A stretch of 64,000 nucleotides of DNA. It comes from Trichobilharzia regenti. Taxonomy: Eukaryota; Platyhelminthes; Trematoda; Strigeidida; Schistosomatidae. The notes below the pieces were generated by a model, which was given only the letters and a program-made list of their open reading frames with translations, ran no database searches and was not told the DNA's origin. The position numbers and the translations under genes are program-made. The DNA is taken from positions 85,383,168-85,447,167 of the forward strand of contig OX235270.1 in assembly GCA_944472135.2 (NCBI GenBank). The letters are read 5' to 3'. Below, piece by piece: positions 44,935-56,497 of this stretch; within the stretch, counting starts at the first letter, position 1; every line of letters begins with the position of its first letter.

Positions 44935-45200
44935 AAGAAACTACCAACAAGCCGACAAAGAACCTATTGTTTAACAAATATGCGAAAGGAAATAGAGGTG
45001 GGACGGGCATACGCCAAGCAGACCACTGAGTGACGTCACACGCCAGGCTCTCCAATGGAGGCCAAATGTGAAACAACGGTTTAAACAACTGATGGTGATA
45101 TGAAAGAGATCATGTGAGGAAGAAACAAAAGGATTTCAGAGGAGAGAATGAAGTGGAAATATGCTGTTGAAGCGCTGTTTCACTCAGAATAACAGAATTA
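44935..45200 (+). mobile_element. RTE family A 3' fragment (decayed)
   Basis: Codons for KEPIV near 44958, GHTPSRPLSDVTRQALQW near 45005-45058 and KRSCEEETK near 45105 align with the C-terminal end of the RTE at 2246-2560. Confidence 0.75.
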
Positions 45201-45449
45201 TAATTAGTGGCTACACACATATTGCTCACGAGAGAAAAAGTATGCTTGAATTCACAATAAGATTCTGTTAAAAATATGTACATTTTATAAGATATGGATA
45301 AAGTTATTAAAGCATTCTATTAACAGCCAATGTGTTCAAATAAGTGAATGTAAAGGTAATGTTAAATAAAACTTGCATATATGAATAAAGCTTCTTTCAA
45401 AATACAGACAAATTTAAAGAGTATATCTTAAACAATCATTACAACTTAC

Positions 45450-45654
45450 CCGGAATATCCATAGGATCTATAATTGAGGCTTGAGAAAATGTATGGGCCT
45501 TCCCATGTTCAAAATAAAATTCCATCAGCGCATCTTTATCCCACTTGAAATGAGCTAGTAACAACCTTAGATATGTTGGGGCAATTTGGATTATTTGTTC
45601 AACTTCTTTAGTAATATCAGACATTAGTTGTGATAGTTGATTAGGATGCAATAT
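45450..45654 (-). CDS. ARIH1: Ariadne-1, exon 2 (UBA-like region)
   Basis: Enters in phase 0 after TTATTTGTAG and encodes residues 47-114: ILHPNQLSQLMSDITKEV, then IAPTYLRLLLAHFKWDKDAL and MEFYFEHG. This is the UBA-like domain that in ARIH1 senses NEDD8 and supports autoinhibition; animal ariadne-1 proteins have LLSHFNWDKEKLMERY here. The donor is CCGG/GTAAGT at 45444-45449. It leaves one base (G) for exon 3. Confidence 0.95.
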
Positions 45655-45894
45655 CTACAAATAACAGAGATGTGGTATACGGTATTAACAATGCCCTTTA
45701 GTATAATACGCCTTTATTTAAAAAATCCTTTTCTCTATACAAACGAACACTTCGAAATATTCATACTATCGAATGTGTTTAACAAAATAAACTTAACGAT
45801 TTATTACGTCGGGAAATAACATTTATTTGCTTTTTTTATTTTGAAGAAATGGCGTTTACGCTTCTAATTCGAAGACGCAAGTCAATTAACTTGA

Positions 45895-48800
45895 CCAAAA
45901 CCGACCGAAAGTTGCTACCTTGACGTGGTGGCCGGGCTTGAACATCGTAATGTCCCAACAAGCTATACTGGCTGAGACTTATGTCTCTTGAGGTCCTACC
46001 ATGCCAGACAGGTTGTTTGGATAGCGGTTAGACAAAAAGCAGTTACCTAATCCAATACTATGATACAAACAAACTCACAAAATATCATGCCGGATTGGTC
46101 GGGGCCCGGATTAACAACGACCGCGCTTCCTGCTGCCGTGTCACAAGACAGAAGTGATAAACATGCTATTGAGACACACCAAACAATAAAGAACAAACAA
46201 AATCAGGCCGCGTGTGACCGACCTCAAGCAGTTGTCCCTGGACTCTGCGGTCACGCAACCAACTTCCATGGTGTGGGCAGCCGGGAAGTAACAATCGCCC
46301 TCACAATCCGAAATGCACACGAAACCTCTCTATTACTCACTCATCTTTTTCTTCATCTTCATCTCTATCATCTTGCCTTCCTTACACTGATGCAACTCCT
46401 CTACTTGGTAGCTCTTCACTTCCTCTCCACTCTGTGTCCACTAAAAACGACGGAAGCCAAAAAACCACCACCGACAGTCTCCTAAAGCCACGCCACCAAT
46501 TTCATATAGGAGGATTTAATGTTAGGATACTTTGCCAAATAGAACAACAAGCATCACTAGCCAAGACTCTGGCATCCCGAGCCATTGATGTATGTTGTGT
46601 TTCAGAAACGCGCATACAAGACCCACGTGTGGTTATTCACCTAACCCCACCTGGTCAACAGGATGAATCTGCAAAATTCACCTTGAGGATGTCAGATGCC
46701 ACAGCTAGTTCACGAGGATTAGCTGGTGTAGGGATAGCTTTGTGTACTAAGGCAGAAAAGACATTACTTGACTGGATCCCGGTAGATAGCCGAATGTGTG
46801 CTGTCTGTCCGAACCGATCAGTAAAAAGGAAGAAGGACTGCACTATTCGCCGATGCCTTTTCGTAATCTCCGCCTACGCCCCCACTGACTGCAGTTCAGA
46901 TGAAACGAAGGATGAGTTCTACCAAAAGCTATCTAGCTTGCTGCGAAAGGCTAAACGCTAAGATATAATCGTTCTAGCTGGTGACTTTAATGCTCAAGTA
47001 GGGAAATTGTGTCAATCTGAGAAGGATGTCGGTCGCACCTATGGAGTTCCGTGCCAGCGAACCGACAACGGTGACCGTCTCCTACAGTTCTGTTCAGATA
47101 ATCATCTGTTTCTTGTAAGCATTAACTTCAAACACAAGGAGAGACACTGTTTGACCTGGAGACCCCCATCACCAAACCAACGCTAGATACAAATAGACCA
47201 CATAGCCATAGGGTATCGTTGGCGAGGGTCAGTAGAAGACTATCGCTCCTTCTGGAACACGTGCGTAGACTCCAATCACGCTTTGCTTCGCGCACGTTTA
47301 TGCTTATGACTAAATGGACATAAGAAATTGACGGAAGCGAAACAGTTACGTCCTCAACTAGATTGAGACACTGAGTCCTTATTTAAGGAAGAAATTGCGA
47401 AACGAGTTTCTGAGGTCGACAGCACGACTTCCCCTGAGGTAGCCTGGCACAACATACAGTTAGCTGTAGACAGAGCTGTGAAAGCTGTTAATAAGCTAAA
47501 ACCAAAAGTTAGTAAAAGCCATTGGATCTCTACCGCCGCATCCGAACTGATTGATGCAGGAAGACTGATTCCAGCGAGCTGCGATTATGATGAGGAGCGA
47601 AAGGTACTCAAACGAAAACTTACAAAAAGTCTTCGCAACGACCGTGAACAGTAGTGGGCGACAAATGCGAAAGAGATGGAAAAGGCATCAGCGATTGGCA
47701 ACACCAGGCAACTATTTAGGCTTATCAGGGAAACAGGTGGCAAAAGGCAAATGATAAGTGAAACAATCTCGGAGAAAAATGACACCATAATTAGCTCCCA
47801 GGATAGACGACTGGAACGCTGGAAAGAGCATTATGAGGAGTAGTTTAATTGACCTACAGCCACGCTTAACCTGCCGAACATCCAACCCCTCCCTGAATGG
47901 GATATAGACACAGGTCCTCCTTCCAAAAATGAGGTTACTAAAGCTGTCAACAATCTGAAACAAGGCAAAGAAGTGGGACCTGGTGGAATCACTCCAGATG
48001 TATTTAAGTACGGTGGAGACAGTTTACTGTCTGCATTAACTGAGGTTCTAGGTAGCGTCTGGGAATCAGAAGAAGTCCCATCGGGTTGGTGTAAGTCACT
48101 GATTATCCCCATATACAAGAAGGGAGACAAGTGTTCCTGTGATAACCACAGAGGGATTAGCTTGACTAATATAGTATCTTAAGTCTAGGCTCAATAATAT
48201 TGCGTAGACTAAGTGGTACTCTGGAGACACAAACACGAGAGAACCAGGCGGCAGAGTCTAGACCAGGAAGAGGGTGTACTGATCATATCTTTACTCTCCG
48301 ACAGATTCTAGAACATAGGCATTCTTACCGGCGTCCAAAAAACATTGTATTTCTTGACCTAAAGGCAGAATTCGATTGTGTTGACCGAGAGGTACAATGA
48401 CGACGCTTGGCTGAAAAGGGAATCCCGAGAAAATACATTGGACTGATTAAGGCACTCTACTCGTACTGATGCAGTCAGGTGAGGGCTTACGGCGAGTTGT
48501 CATCTGAAGTGGTGACGACTAGTGTTGCCCGTCAAGGATGCCCATTATCCACATTTCTATTCAACTTCATTATAGACGTACTAATGGACTTAACCCTAAC
48601 TCACTTCAGCGACTCAGGGATTGACTTGCTAACAGGGAATAATCTCGTTGACTTAGAAATATGCAAACGATATAGTGCTTCTAGGCGAGGACGCTGACAA
48701 AATGCAGAATCTTCTAAACACCTTGAGCTGTAATCTACGAATGTTTGGCATGCGATTCGCTCCCGTCAAATACAAGATAATGTTACAGGACTGGACTACA

Positions 48801-49690
48801 CTGACAACGCCTAGCTTAGAAAGAGGGAGTGAAGTGGTAGAGCACGTTGACCGCTTCACTTATTTGGGAAGTATCATCAGCCAAAGCTAGCAGGTTGATA
48901 GCTGACGAAATCTCAGCACGGATACAGAGAGCTAGTTTCGCATATGCCACTTTACGCCGTCTCTGGAGTAGACGTGATATCCGGCTATCCACCAAAAGGC
49001 GTGTGTACTGCTCAGCAGTCCACTCCGTCCCCCTTTGTGGCTGTGAGTGAGACATGGCCATTGAGAGTGGAAGACATGAAAAGGCTGGTTAGCTGTCTTT
49101 GATCATAGGTGCCTGCGCTCTATCTCCCGTGTGAAGTGGTATAATAAAATGAGAAGTATTGAGATTAGGCGTCTAGTTCTAGGTAAGCAGGGGAAATCAA
49201 TCGACGAGGCCGTGAAGTTACATCGACTGAGATGGTTAGGACATGTGCTACGTATGCCTAGTCATCGCCTTCCTCGATGAGCAATGTTAACTGATATAGA
49301 GTCAGGCTGGAAAAGAGCTAGCGAAGGTCAAACAAAAACATGGCACCAGTCAATGAAATCCACAACGGTTAGTGTAAGCCACGTAGGAAGTTGTAGACTT
49401 CTGGGCTGGGGTCCCCGGGACGGTAAAAACCAATGTTTGGAAACTATTGGTGACATGGCTCAAAGTCGTTCTCAATGGCTAGCTCAGATGCATCCACTCC
49501 CTATGACTTATGATTTCCAATGAAACTGTTTTATTCTTCATTACTACTATTCCTTTGTCTCACACCTCTGTTTACTGTCTCTATTATGCATTTCTTCTAC
49601 TTTCTTCTCTCGGTTTGTGTGCTACATGGAGTGTGGCGACTCGAACTGTCGCACATATGTGCAAAGTTCTATATCGAAAACAGACAGAGT
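45895..49690 (+). mobile_element. SR2-like non-LTR retrotransposon, near full length, inactive
   Basis: 3.8 kb in ARIH1 intron 1, opposite to the gene. The 5' region begins near GTTGCTACCTTGACGTGG. The APE endonuclease follows (46434-47290), then the RT with IPIYKKGDKCSCDNHRGISL near 48108, PGRGCTDHIFTLRQILEHRH near 48262, FLDLKAEFDCVDRE near 48352 and VARQGCPLSTFLFNFIIDVL near 48525. Then come FGMRFAPVKYKIMLQDW, GHVLRMPSHRLPR and the 3' UTR with the terminal hexamers and a GACAGA tail. In-frame stops (for example at 46959) and shifts disable it. Confidence 0.92.
46434..46961 (+). pseudogene. SR2-like endonuclease, first part
   Basis: GGFNVRILC, DVCCVSETRIQDP and VISAYAPTDCSSDE are the N-terminal APE motifs. 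The TAA at 46959 cuts the frame just before the AGDFNAQVG motif, which follows immediately in the same frame. The original protein was therefore longer and this copy is dead. Confidence 0.88.
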
Positions 49691-49694
49691 CCAA

Positions 49695-49812
49695 CCTTCA
49701 CTCTTTACTAGTCTTATTGCTAGCTTAGCGAAGTAAAGGAGTACGTCGAACCCCAGACCACAAGCGCGGTGGCGAGCATTCTGCCGCTGTGCCACTAACG
49801 TACAATCCACAG
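49695..49812 (-). repeat. tRNA-derived SINE-like fragment
   Basis: The minus strand has an A-box-like TAGTGGCACAGCGGCAGAATG and a B-box-like GGGGTTCGACGTACTCC with normal spacing. It resembles the head of the SINEs at 33763 and 54705 but the body differs. It directly abuts the SR2 tail. Confidence 0.6.
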
Positions 49813-50539
49813 ATAATGGAAGGATAATCGCATTAGCGGTATTTGTAAATGAATGTCAGTGAGACTATTTAGACTTTCATGATCAATTATTCAAGCGAAT
49901 AATACTGAAAGCGAAGAGAAAGGTACACGCGATTTATTGCCAACAGTTATAAATAATTGTAGGGTAGAACTAATCGTTGTACCTATTTATTTGGCTGGGA
50001 TATAACTTCCTTTTTAAAGCTAGAGTAATAGATGACTGCCAATTACGGCAATAAAGTATAAATCTAGAATCCTATTATCGTCCGCCCACACTTTCTCTCT
50101 TTTTTCCAATTAATTTCATTGGGAAGTATTACAAGATTTCTTGATGTTCTCGGTGTAAGCTTCCAAAAGTGAATCTTGCGGAAAAATCAGTAATCTAAAT
50201 AGTTATTGGTTTTCACCTGGTAATATATCGATTCGTCCATTCTTTTGTCGATGTAGCATTTGAAGCTCTAGACCATTATTATTGTTAATGTTATAAATTG
50301 ACTTCATATTCAGAAAAAGAATGTTTTATTATCATAGGACTTTTTTGAACTTTGCTTGGTTGTGCTTTTTGTGATTTTCGTAATGCATGCGAGGAAGGAA
50401 ATGATGCATAACATATACTAATGCGCTTCTCTAATAAATTGATAGCGAAAATTAATTCACGAACTTCTGATGATACTGCCTAGAGACTAAACTATTGAAG
50501 TTACCGGCTGCAACCGAATTCGTACACTTTGTTTTGTCT
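49813..50539. other. ARIH1 intron 1; no assigned feature
   Basis: AT-rich spacer between the two inverted SR2 3' ends. Nothing recognised. Confidence 0.35.
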
Positions 50540-51170
50540 GTCTCTGTCTGTTTTCGATATAGAACTTTGCACATATGTGCGACAGTTCGAGTCGCCACAC
50601 TCCATGTAGCACACAAACCGAGAGAAGAAAGTAGAAGAAATGCATAATAGAGACAGTAAACAGAGGTGTGAGACAAAGGAATAGTAGTAATGAAGAATAA
50701 AACAGTTTCATTGGAAATCATAAGTCATAGGGAGTGGATGCATCTGAGCTAGCCATTGAGAACGACTTTGAGCCATGTCACCAATAGTTTCCAAACATTG
50801 GTTTTTACCGTCCCGGGGACCCCAGCCCAGAAGTCTACAACTTCCTACGTGGCTTACACTAACCGTTGTGGATTTCATTGACTGGTGCCATGTTTTTGTT
50901 TGACCTTCGCTAGCTCTTTTCCAGCCTGACTCTATATCAGTTAACATTGCTCATCGAGGAAGGCGATGACTAGGCATACGTAGCACATGTCCTAACCATC
51001 TCAGTCGATGTAACTTCACGGCCTCGTCGATTGATTTCCCCTGCTTACCTAGAACTAGACGCCTAATCTCAATACTTCTCATTTTATTATACCACTTCAC
51101 ACGGGAGATAGAGCGCAGGCACCTATGATCAAAGACAGCTAACCAGCTAACGCCGGAGACGGCGTAAACT
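50540..51170 (-). mobile_element. SR2-like 3' fragment, inverted partner of 49080-49690
   Basis: Nearly base-for-base the complement of 49080-49690, including the same premature stop in the LPR-stop-AML segment and the identical 3' UTR. With the full-length element it makes inverted arms of about 600 bp. Confidence 0.88.
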
Positions 51171-51199
51171 GGTATATGCGAAACTAGACCTCAGAAGGT

Positions 51200-51325
51200 T
51201 GGGCAGGAGGGTACCAACCTCATCCCGTAAAAGCAAAACACCACTGCTACCGAAACTTGAAGCCTCTAGCTTGGAGCCCTATGTTCTACCGGGGACGTGA
51301 AGGAATTAAAAATAAGTCTGTGGAT
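51200..51325 (+). repeat. Non-LTR 3'-end fragment
   Basis: CTATGTTCTACCGGGGACG then GAAGGAATTAAAAATAA resembles the tail at 39035-39065 and part of 15880-15910. This suggests a second 3'-end type within the RTE/SR2 group. Confidence 0.45.
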
Positions 51326-51574
51326 TGATATCATGAAGTCACTCTCACCGCGTTAATTTATGTTTATTTAATATTAAGTAGCTTTTTAGTCACCTGCGTA
51401 TTACAGTTTTATCAAAAAGCAGGTTACATGCTTTAATGTGTGCTTTTGGTTTTACAAACCGATACTGAAATCCTATATTATTTTTACTTTTCTAAAGATG
51501 GCGAAAAACTGCGAATATATGCACACATACACCGGTAGTCACTAGGAAAATGCGAAAAAATTCTTTGGATTTAC

Positions 51575-51712
51575 CTCATATTCTAATGAGTCCTCTTCAC
51601 GTGGCTCGGTACTAGTATACGGGACATCTAACAAGTTTACAAGCTCGTCATTTTCGCCAGAATGTATTGAATCGTCCAGCGATATATCGGAATCATTGAG
51701 TTCTTCATCCAT
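51575..51712 (-). CDS. ARIH1: Ariadne-1, exon 1 (acidic N-terminus)
   Basis: 46 codons: MDEELNDSDISLDDSIHSG to EPREEDSLEYE. The acidic, low-complexity start and the closing EYE before IL match the layout of ariadne-1, where an acidic head ends in YEYEVL. The donor is GAG/GTAAAT, phase 0, matching exon 2. No upstream in-frame ATG is needed; a stop (TAG) lies just upstream in the same frame. The promoter was not identified. Confidence 0.9.
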
Positions 51713-51929
51713 TTGCTAAGTCATGAAAAAGTGTGCAAAAGAAAGAGTAGTATATAAAAAACCACAATTGCTAGGTGTGAACAATCCAATAAGGACACAG
51801 GATGAGCCCAAATGGTAATAAATGAGACAATGAAACGCACAGGCTAATTTACTACGATTTTATTATGAACTTTTTATGCCATGGAGAGTGAGGAGAAACA
51901 GATAAGTTAGACGAAAAGACTTTAGTGGA

Positions 51930-52700
51930 TCTAAATTTTGCAGGTGACTTGTTCCAAATCACACAAACTCGGAGGTATAGAAACGCCTTTCAGCAAGCTG
52001 GCAGGAAGGGTAGCAAAGGCAGGAATTCAGCTTAACGTAGAGGCAGTGAAGATGCTTGATCAACTACAACAAACACCAAATATTGTAAAAGAGTGAAATT
52101 TAAAGCAAGTCATCTCTTTCACTTACATAAGTAGCACCATCTCAGCTGCAGGTGACATTAATGAGGACTTCAAAGCCTACCAGCACCGGATTGGAAAAGC
52201 AAGACGTGCTTATTGCTCTGAATTCAGTGGGGAAATATACTGCACTCAGAACATAAGACAATATCCCAATCGTATACATGAACGTCAAGTCAGTGTTTTA
52301 ATTCAAATCAGATGTTTGACGCTCGCGCCACCAAAACCCACAGACTCATTAATAGATACCTTTGCAGGGTCTACAGTGAAGAACAGGTGGCTGAAGGGGA
52401 ATGATAAGCAACCAGTAACAAGCGTTGAATTAATCGACAACCTATTACCCCCCAATTATGTTGAAGGAAATAAAGATAGACTGCGCATACTGTGTGAACA
52501 CTGGTGAATGACACGCCAAGCCCTTGGGTGGAACCTGAGTGAAAAGCGACAATTTGAGTGTCCGAGAGTAGCACTAAGATCATGTGATAAGGGAATGAGG
52601 CTTATGGGCAGTCGTGGTGCCAAATGAATGTGACGGTCAAAACGCAGTGAAATGGAGATGTGCTAGTGAAACCTTACATAACACTCAGAATGCGAAGAAT
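51930..52700 (+). mobile_element. RTE family A fragment, RT C-terminal half (decayed)
   Basis: Recognisable blocks: LAGRVAKAGIQLNVEAVK near 51999, the SFTYISSTISAAGD equivalent of SFTYLGSIVSTTGG near 52110-52150, RIGKARRAY near 52190, and the gene end with GRQLE-like and CASETLHNTQN-like codons near 52650-52690. Multiple shifts. Confidence 0.75.
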
Positions 52701-54704
52701 AAATAGTAGTGGTGATAGTGATAACAATAAAGCTGTTGCTGACTTTGAAGAAATAAATAATCAACGAAAGCGAAGCAGCTGAGAGCTGAAGACATTTACT
52801 ACAGCGTAGGTCTGTTGTGATAGATTCGTTCATAAACACAAAAAAGCTGAATGGACTTGAAACTGTAGAATACAAACAAGATGCCCATAAAGTAATACGT
52901 CACCTAACTTTATTTGATATAACACAGTTATAAAGTACTGATAAACGGGCGACACCAATATCAAGGATGACAAAATTTGGCGACTACCGAGAAAAACCAT
53001 TGCTTCCTTTACGATAAAACTTCGTTACCCGCTAGTAGACCAAACTTGATACAATTCACCGGTAAGAGTTAGTTAAGACCACCTCTCACACCTGTTAGGC
53101 GTGGAAAATGAGTGCGAAACACACTCAGAATCTTACTTCAACTGGGCAGGAAACAGATTCTTTATCGTTCACACTTAAAGCCCTATATTGTGTGTATAAT
53201 TTAATGAGAGTTCTTTGTCAGTAGCGAGTTGATTCTTGAGTTGCCAGAGTCAAATCTACTGTATAACACTATGATTTATCAAAATAAAATCTTATCCATA
53301 ATGGAGAGTCAAATCTAGTAGTGTCCATAAAAGAACTATGTGCAGACCATGACTGTGCGCCACTGGTTGTCAACACCAAATGTAAATCACTCATAGCCTC
53401 TTAAATAGCAGTAGGAGTTTGAGGACATTGCTCCCATTAATATTTTCTAGACATTCCTACTACATTTAAGCTTTGCCACAACTACTCTCGACCGCAGTGG
53501 TTAAATGCGATCTTAAGGTGAAGAGATGCGGGAATTATAGGATGCTGGTGTCTATATCTAGGAGCTTGTTGAAAGGTGAATATCTGACCAGTAGACTTTC
53601 TTCTGGACATAATACGTTCCTGGTATATATACATATATATACGCTTTAATGAGCAATGTAAAATGTAAACTAGACTACCAACCTATGTGATACTACAGGT
53701 TACTTACCTTACCATGATAAACGCTACCAACTTTAAAGACTTAGTTGTTTTAGATTAACTACCTCACAGAATAATGAAGTAAGCTTAAACTTCAAGATGT
53801 AGTCTATTTGACATCATTACTTACAGTATAATTAGACAAGATCACTATGATCGCTAAAACGTCTCCAGCTTTCAACACTTTCTCATCATTCTGTATTATG
53901 AGTGAACGAGTCCATATATAACTTTATCTAGATCTGTTCGGAAAATTAAGTTTACTGGACTCTTAACCCTACAAAATGTTTGGGGAAAAGTCACAGTTGC
54001 AGCATGCATACATACATACAGAGGAAAATAAATACCTCCGAAAGCCTGTCACTTATTTACGTCAGCAGAGGTGTTTCTACTTATATTCGTATATATGGTG
54101 ATCATTACGAGTTCTAATAGGAGGAAAACTCAAAAGCGAGTGTAAAGTACAAGGAAATTTATAAAACTTAATTCACCAGAATATATCTTGTTTCATTAAA
54201 CATTTCCTATAAATTATCTGATAACCAATAAGTTTGATTTATAATAGACCGAGGGCTACAGCTACACAGGGAGAAACTTCACGGATATCGCCCAAGCTGT
54301 TAGAAGGGTGGACTACAATAAAAAATACACCAGGTAAAATGACTACTAGTAGAGTAGATATTGTCTTACACCAGTGCTACTCAATGGGTTTCGGAAGCCA
54401 AGTTAATTTTCCCGGGGTTGATGTAACCCACAACTTTGATGGACAAAAACATGGACAAAGAATTATTATATGGAGTCAGATATAACCTTAAGTGCTTCCG
54501 TCAATTTACTGGCGACCTACCGCCTCCCATCTGTTGCTTAGAAATGGTTACAGGTCTGTAATAGAACTCAATGCAATCTAAAATGATACGACTTCAAAAC
54601 GCAGGGTGTGGTGCTTCGTTCACCGTGAGAATTATTGTCATTCTGTCAGATATGGACTCCTATGAAGTCTGAGACACTCATTCCAACAGTCAATTTTCAG
54701 GTAG
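52701..54704. other. Mostly unassigned; faint non-LTR remnants
   Basis: Near 53345-53400 the minus strand weakly resembles the SR2 RT region following VRQGCPLSP, and near 53515-53570 the plus strand resembles the RNYRxxxLxSxSxxLL block of RTE. Both are too eroded to delimit. An 83-codon frame at 54234-54485 (+) has no known motif. Confidence 0.35.
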
Positions 54705-54895
54705 TACGTCGGTGGCACAGCGGTTAGAACTCTCGCCGATCATGTACATAGTCCGGAGTTCGATCCTCTGGCGACGCACAATTGATATCTATGGTTGGCC
54801 TGGAAAATTTGGGCTACCGATATCACATGCCGCAAATTCCATACCTGAACCAAAAATACGGTGTCTAATCAAGCTGTAATCCAAAAAAACATCAC
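54705..54895 (+). repeat. tRNA-derived SINE, second family, copy 2
   Basis: Same layout as 33763-33965: GTGGCACAGCGGTTAGAAC A-box region, GGAGTTCGATCC B-box region, then TTTGGGCTACCGATATCAC and TAATCAAGCTGTAATCC, ending in an A-rich tract. About 85 percent similar by eye. Confidence 0.83.
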
Positions 54896-55005
54896 AATTT
54901 AAATGACTGTACAATGAGAGGAAACGGACCATGAAAAGCAAAAGATCGAAGAGGTGATAGCGGATAATCAAAATCCATAATTCGGGAAATGGCGAAAATA
55001 GAATT
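54896..55005. other. Short unassigned interval
   Basis: Between the SINE and the candidate small gene. Nothing seen. Confidence 0.3.
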
Positions 55006-55187
55006 TTAGGCTTTTCTTTTGAGATATCTTGAAGCGGACTCTTTGCATACTTCAGTGGTCTTATCCGCGTCTGCAGACGTAGAACGCTTGAAAAGTATTG
55101 GCGTATTTTCAATTATATCACCTTCGCGGGTGCAGCTTCCACAGCATCCCATAAATTCTCTTCGAATGTATCCAAAAGAAATACCAT
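55006..55187 (-). CDS. Candidate small two-exon gene with a 35-nt intron
   Basis: Exon 1 (55122-55187, 22 codons) reads MVFLLDTFEENLWDAVEAA then PAK. A 35-nt mini-intron (55087-55121) begins GTGATA and ends ACTTTTCAAG. Exon 2 (55006-55086) reads RSTSADADKTTEVCKESAS then RYLKRKA and stops. Both exons are in phase 0 and strongly protein-like, whereas the unspliced frame stops after AKVI. An acceptor-like GCATCACAG precedes the ATG, so exon 1 may begin earlier (for example with MSDIRT about 40 nt upstream). The family is not recognised. Confidence 0.45.
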
Positions 55188-55864
55188 CTGTGATGCAAGT
55201 CACCAATTACAGTTCTTATATCACTCATTGTAGTAAGCTTATCCGTGGTCTCATTTGAACAAACGAATAACTAAAGAGCTAACGGCATAAAATTCCCTCA
55301 TGAGTTTCTAATGTAAATTTATCCTATACATGTTGTATTTTAATGGATTGAACGAACACCAAAGCGGTTCTTACATATATATACAGGTAGTTAACAGGCG
55401 TGAGAATAAAGGCTATTGCGATGTATTTTCGCGCACTGTATGGGTTATCACGTTCATGCCTATATGGGCGTTATAAGGGTTTATTTTTGTGAAAATGGAG
55501 TAAATTTGATTAGTTTTAGGCTTCTGTAACCGAAAAAAGTAATATTTTCCTGCTATGTGTAAAATTGCCTTGGTATTCCAGAGAAATTATTACTAAAATA
55601 GGCATCCTTTTAAAGAAAGTTTGCATAGATATGACTATTATTTGCCTTCTAAAGCCTTAAAGCTTTGATATTTGCGAGTTTGGATTTTCAGGTTGTAAAT
55701 TGATTACATTTAATAGTTGTTGTCATAGCAGTTATTCTATGATAATCAGGTAATTGAAAGAGTATAAGTTCATAAACATAATTTGGATGTATGTTTTGAG
55801 GATGTTAAACATTTTTATTTTCATCCGCGGTGAGTGAAATTTTCCATGACACTTCGAAGAAATC
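55188..55864. other. Space between divergent candidate genes
   Basis: AT-rich. It could hold both promoters; no element can be pointed out. Confidence 0.3.
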
Positions 55865-56110
55865 ATGCGATTAACGAGACAAGCTGCTGAATTTCCTGGT
55901 GAGTACGTCCATTAAGATGAAGTTCATGGTTTAAATTGCTCAGCTGAAGATGTGATACTAGTTCAATTCACATCGTCATATGGAATTCCAGTAGACCGTA
56001 ATTGCTCAGTGCATAAAATAGCATCAGATTATGATGATATCAGTGTGCATTGGAGCAAGAAGAATAGTATAGATAGTCCTTCTAAAATTAGTATCAGCTC
56101 TCTGTCGTAA
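55865..56110 (+). CDS. Candidate gene, first exons with a 45-nt intron
   Basis: Exon A (55865-55898) reads MRLTRQAAEFP. The mini-intron 55899-55943 starts GTGAGT and ends AATTGCTCAG. Exon B (from 55944) continues in frame as AEDVILVQFTSSYGIPVD, NCSVHKIASDYDDISVHW to SKISISSLS. It ends either at the TAA 56108-56110 or at a donor CTGTC/GTAAAG. Without splicing the frame is cut by one TAA inside the proposed intron. Mini-introns at the 5' end are typical of schistosome genes. The protein is not recognised. Confidence 0.42.
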
Positions 56111-56341
56111 AGTAGCTAGCAGATCCGTGCTACATATACTACAGCTGTTATGTAACTTGTATTAGTCCTAATATTTTTTCATTTTCAGATCATTAAGATA
56201 TCTTGAGCTGTGGCTATGAAATACATGAAAGGTGCACTTATGACTAATTTTTTAATAATTTGTTTATTAAACAAGTTATCTGTGAGAATTTCGCGTGTTC
56301 AGTTTACAATTCTTGAGTATACATAGTTACTCCATGCTATT

Positions 56342-56497
56342 GTGCGTGAAGGGGCAGTTGATGAAAGTAAAGGGCAAGTCAAGTGTCCTGAAAAATCACT
56401 AGGAAAACTGCAACTTGTTGATAAGAAACTGCGTCAAGGGAAATGCTCTGAACAGCTAGAAAATGTTGCTTTAGTTTCGATGATTATTACCCCTTAG
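56342..56497 (+). CDS. Candidate further exon, unknown
   Basis: The open stretch VREGAVDESKGQVKCPEKSL then GKLQLVDKKLRQGKC to a TAG at 56495-56497. Composition is coding-like (Lys/Glu-rich, few biased codons), but no matching splice phase to the exon ending at 56106 was found. It may belong to the same gene or be a remnant. Confidence 0.28.
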   Translation: MREGAVDESKGQVKCPEKSLGKLQLVDKKLRQGKCSEQLENVALVSMIITP

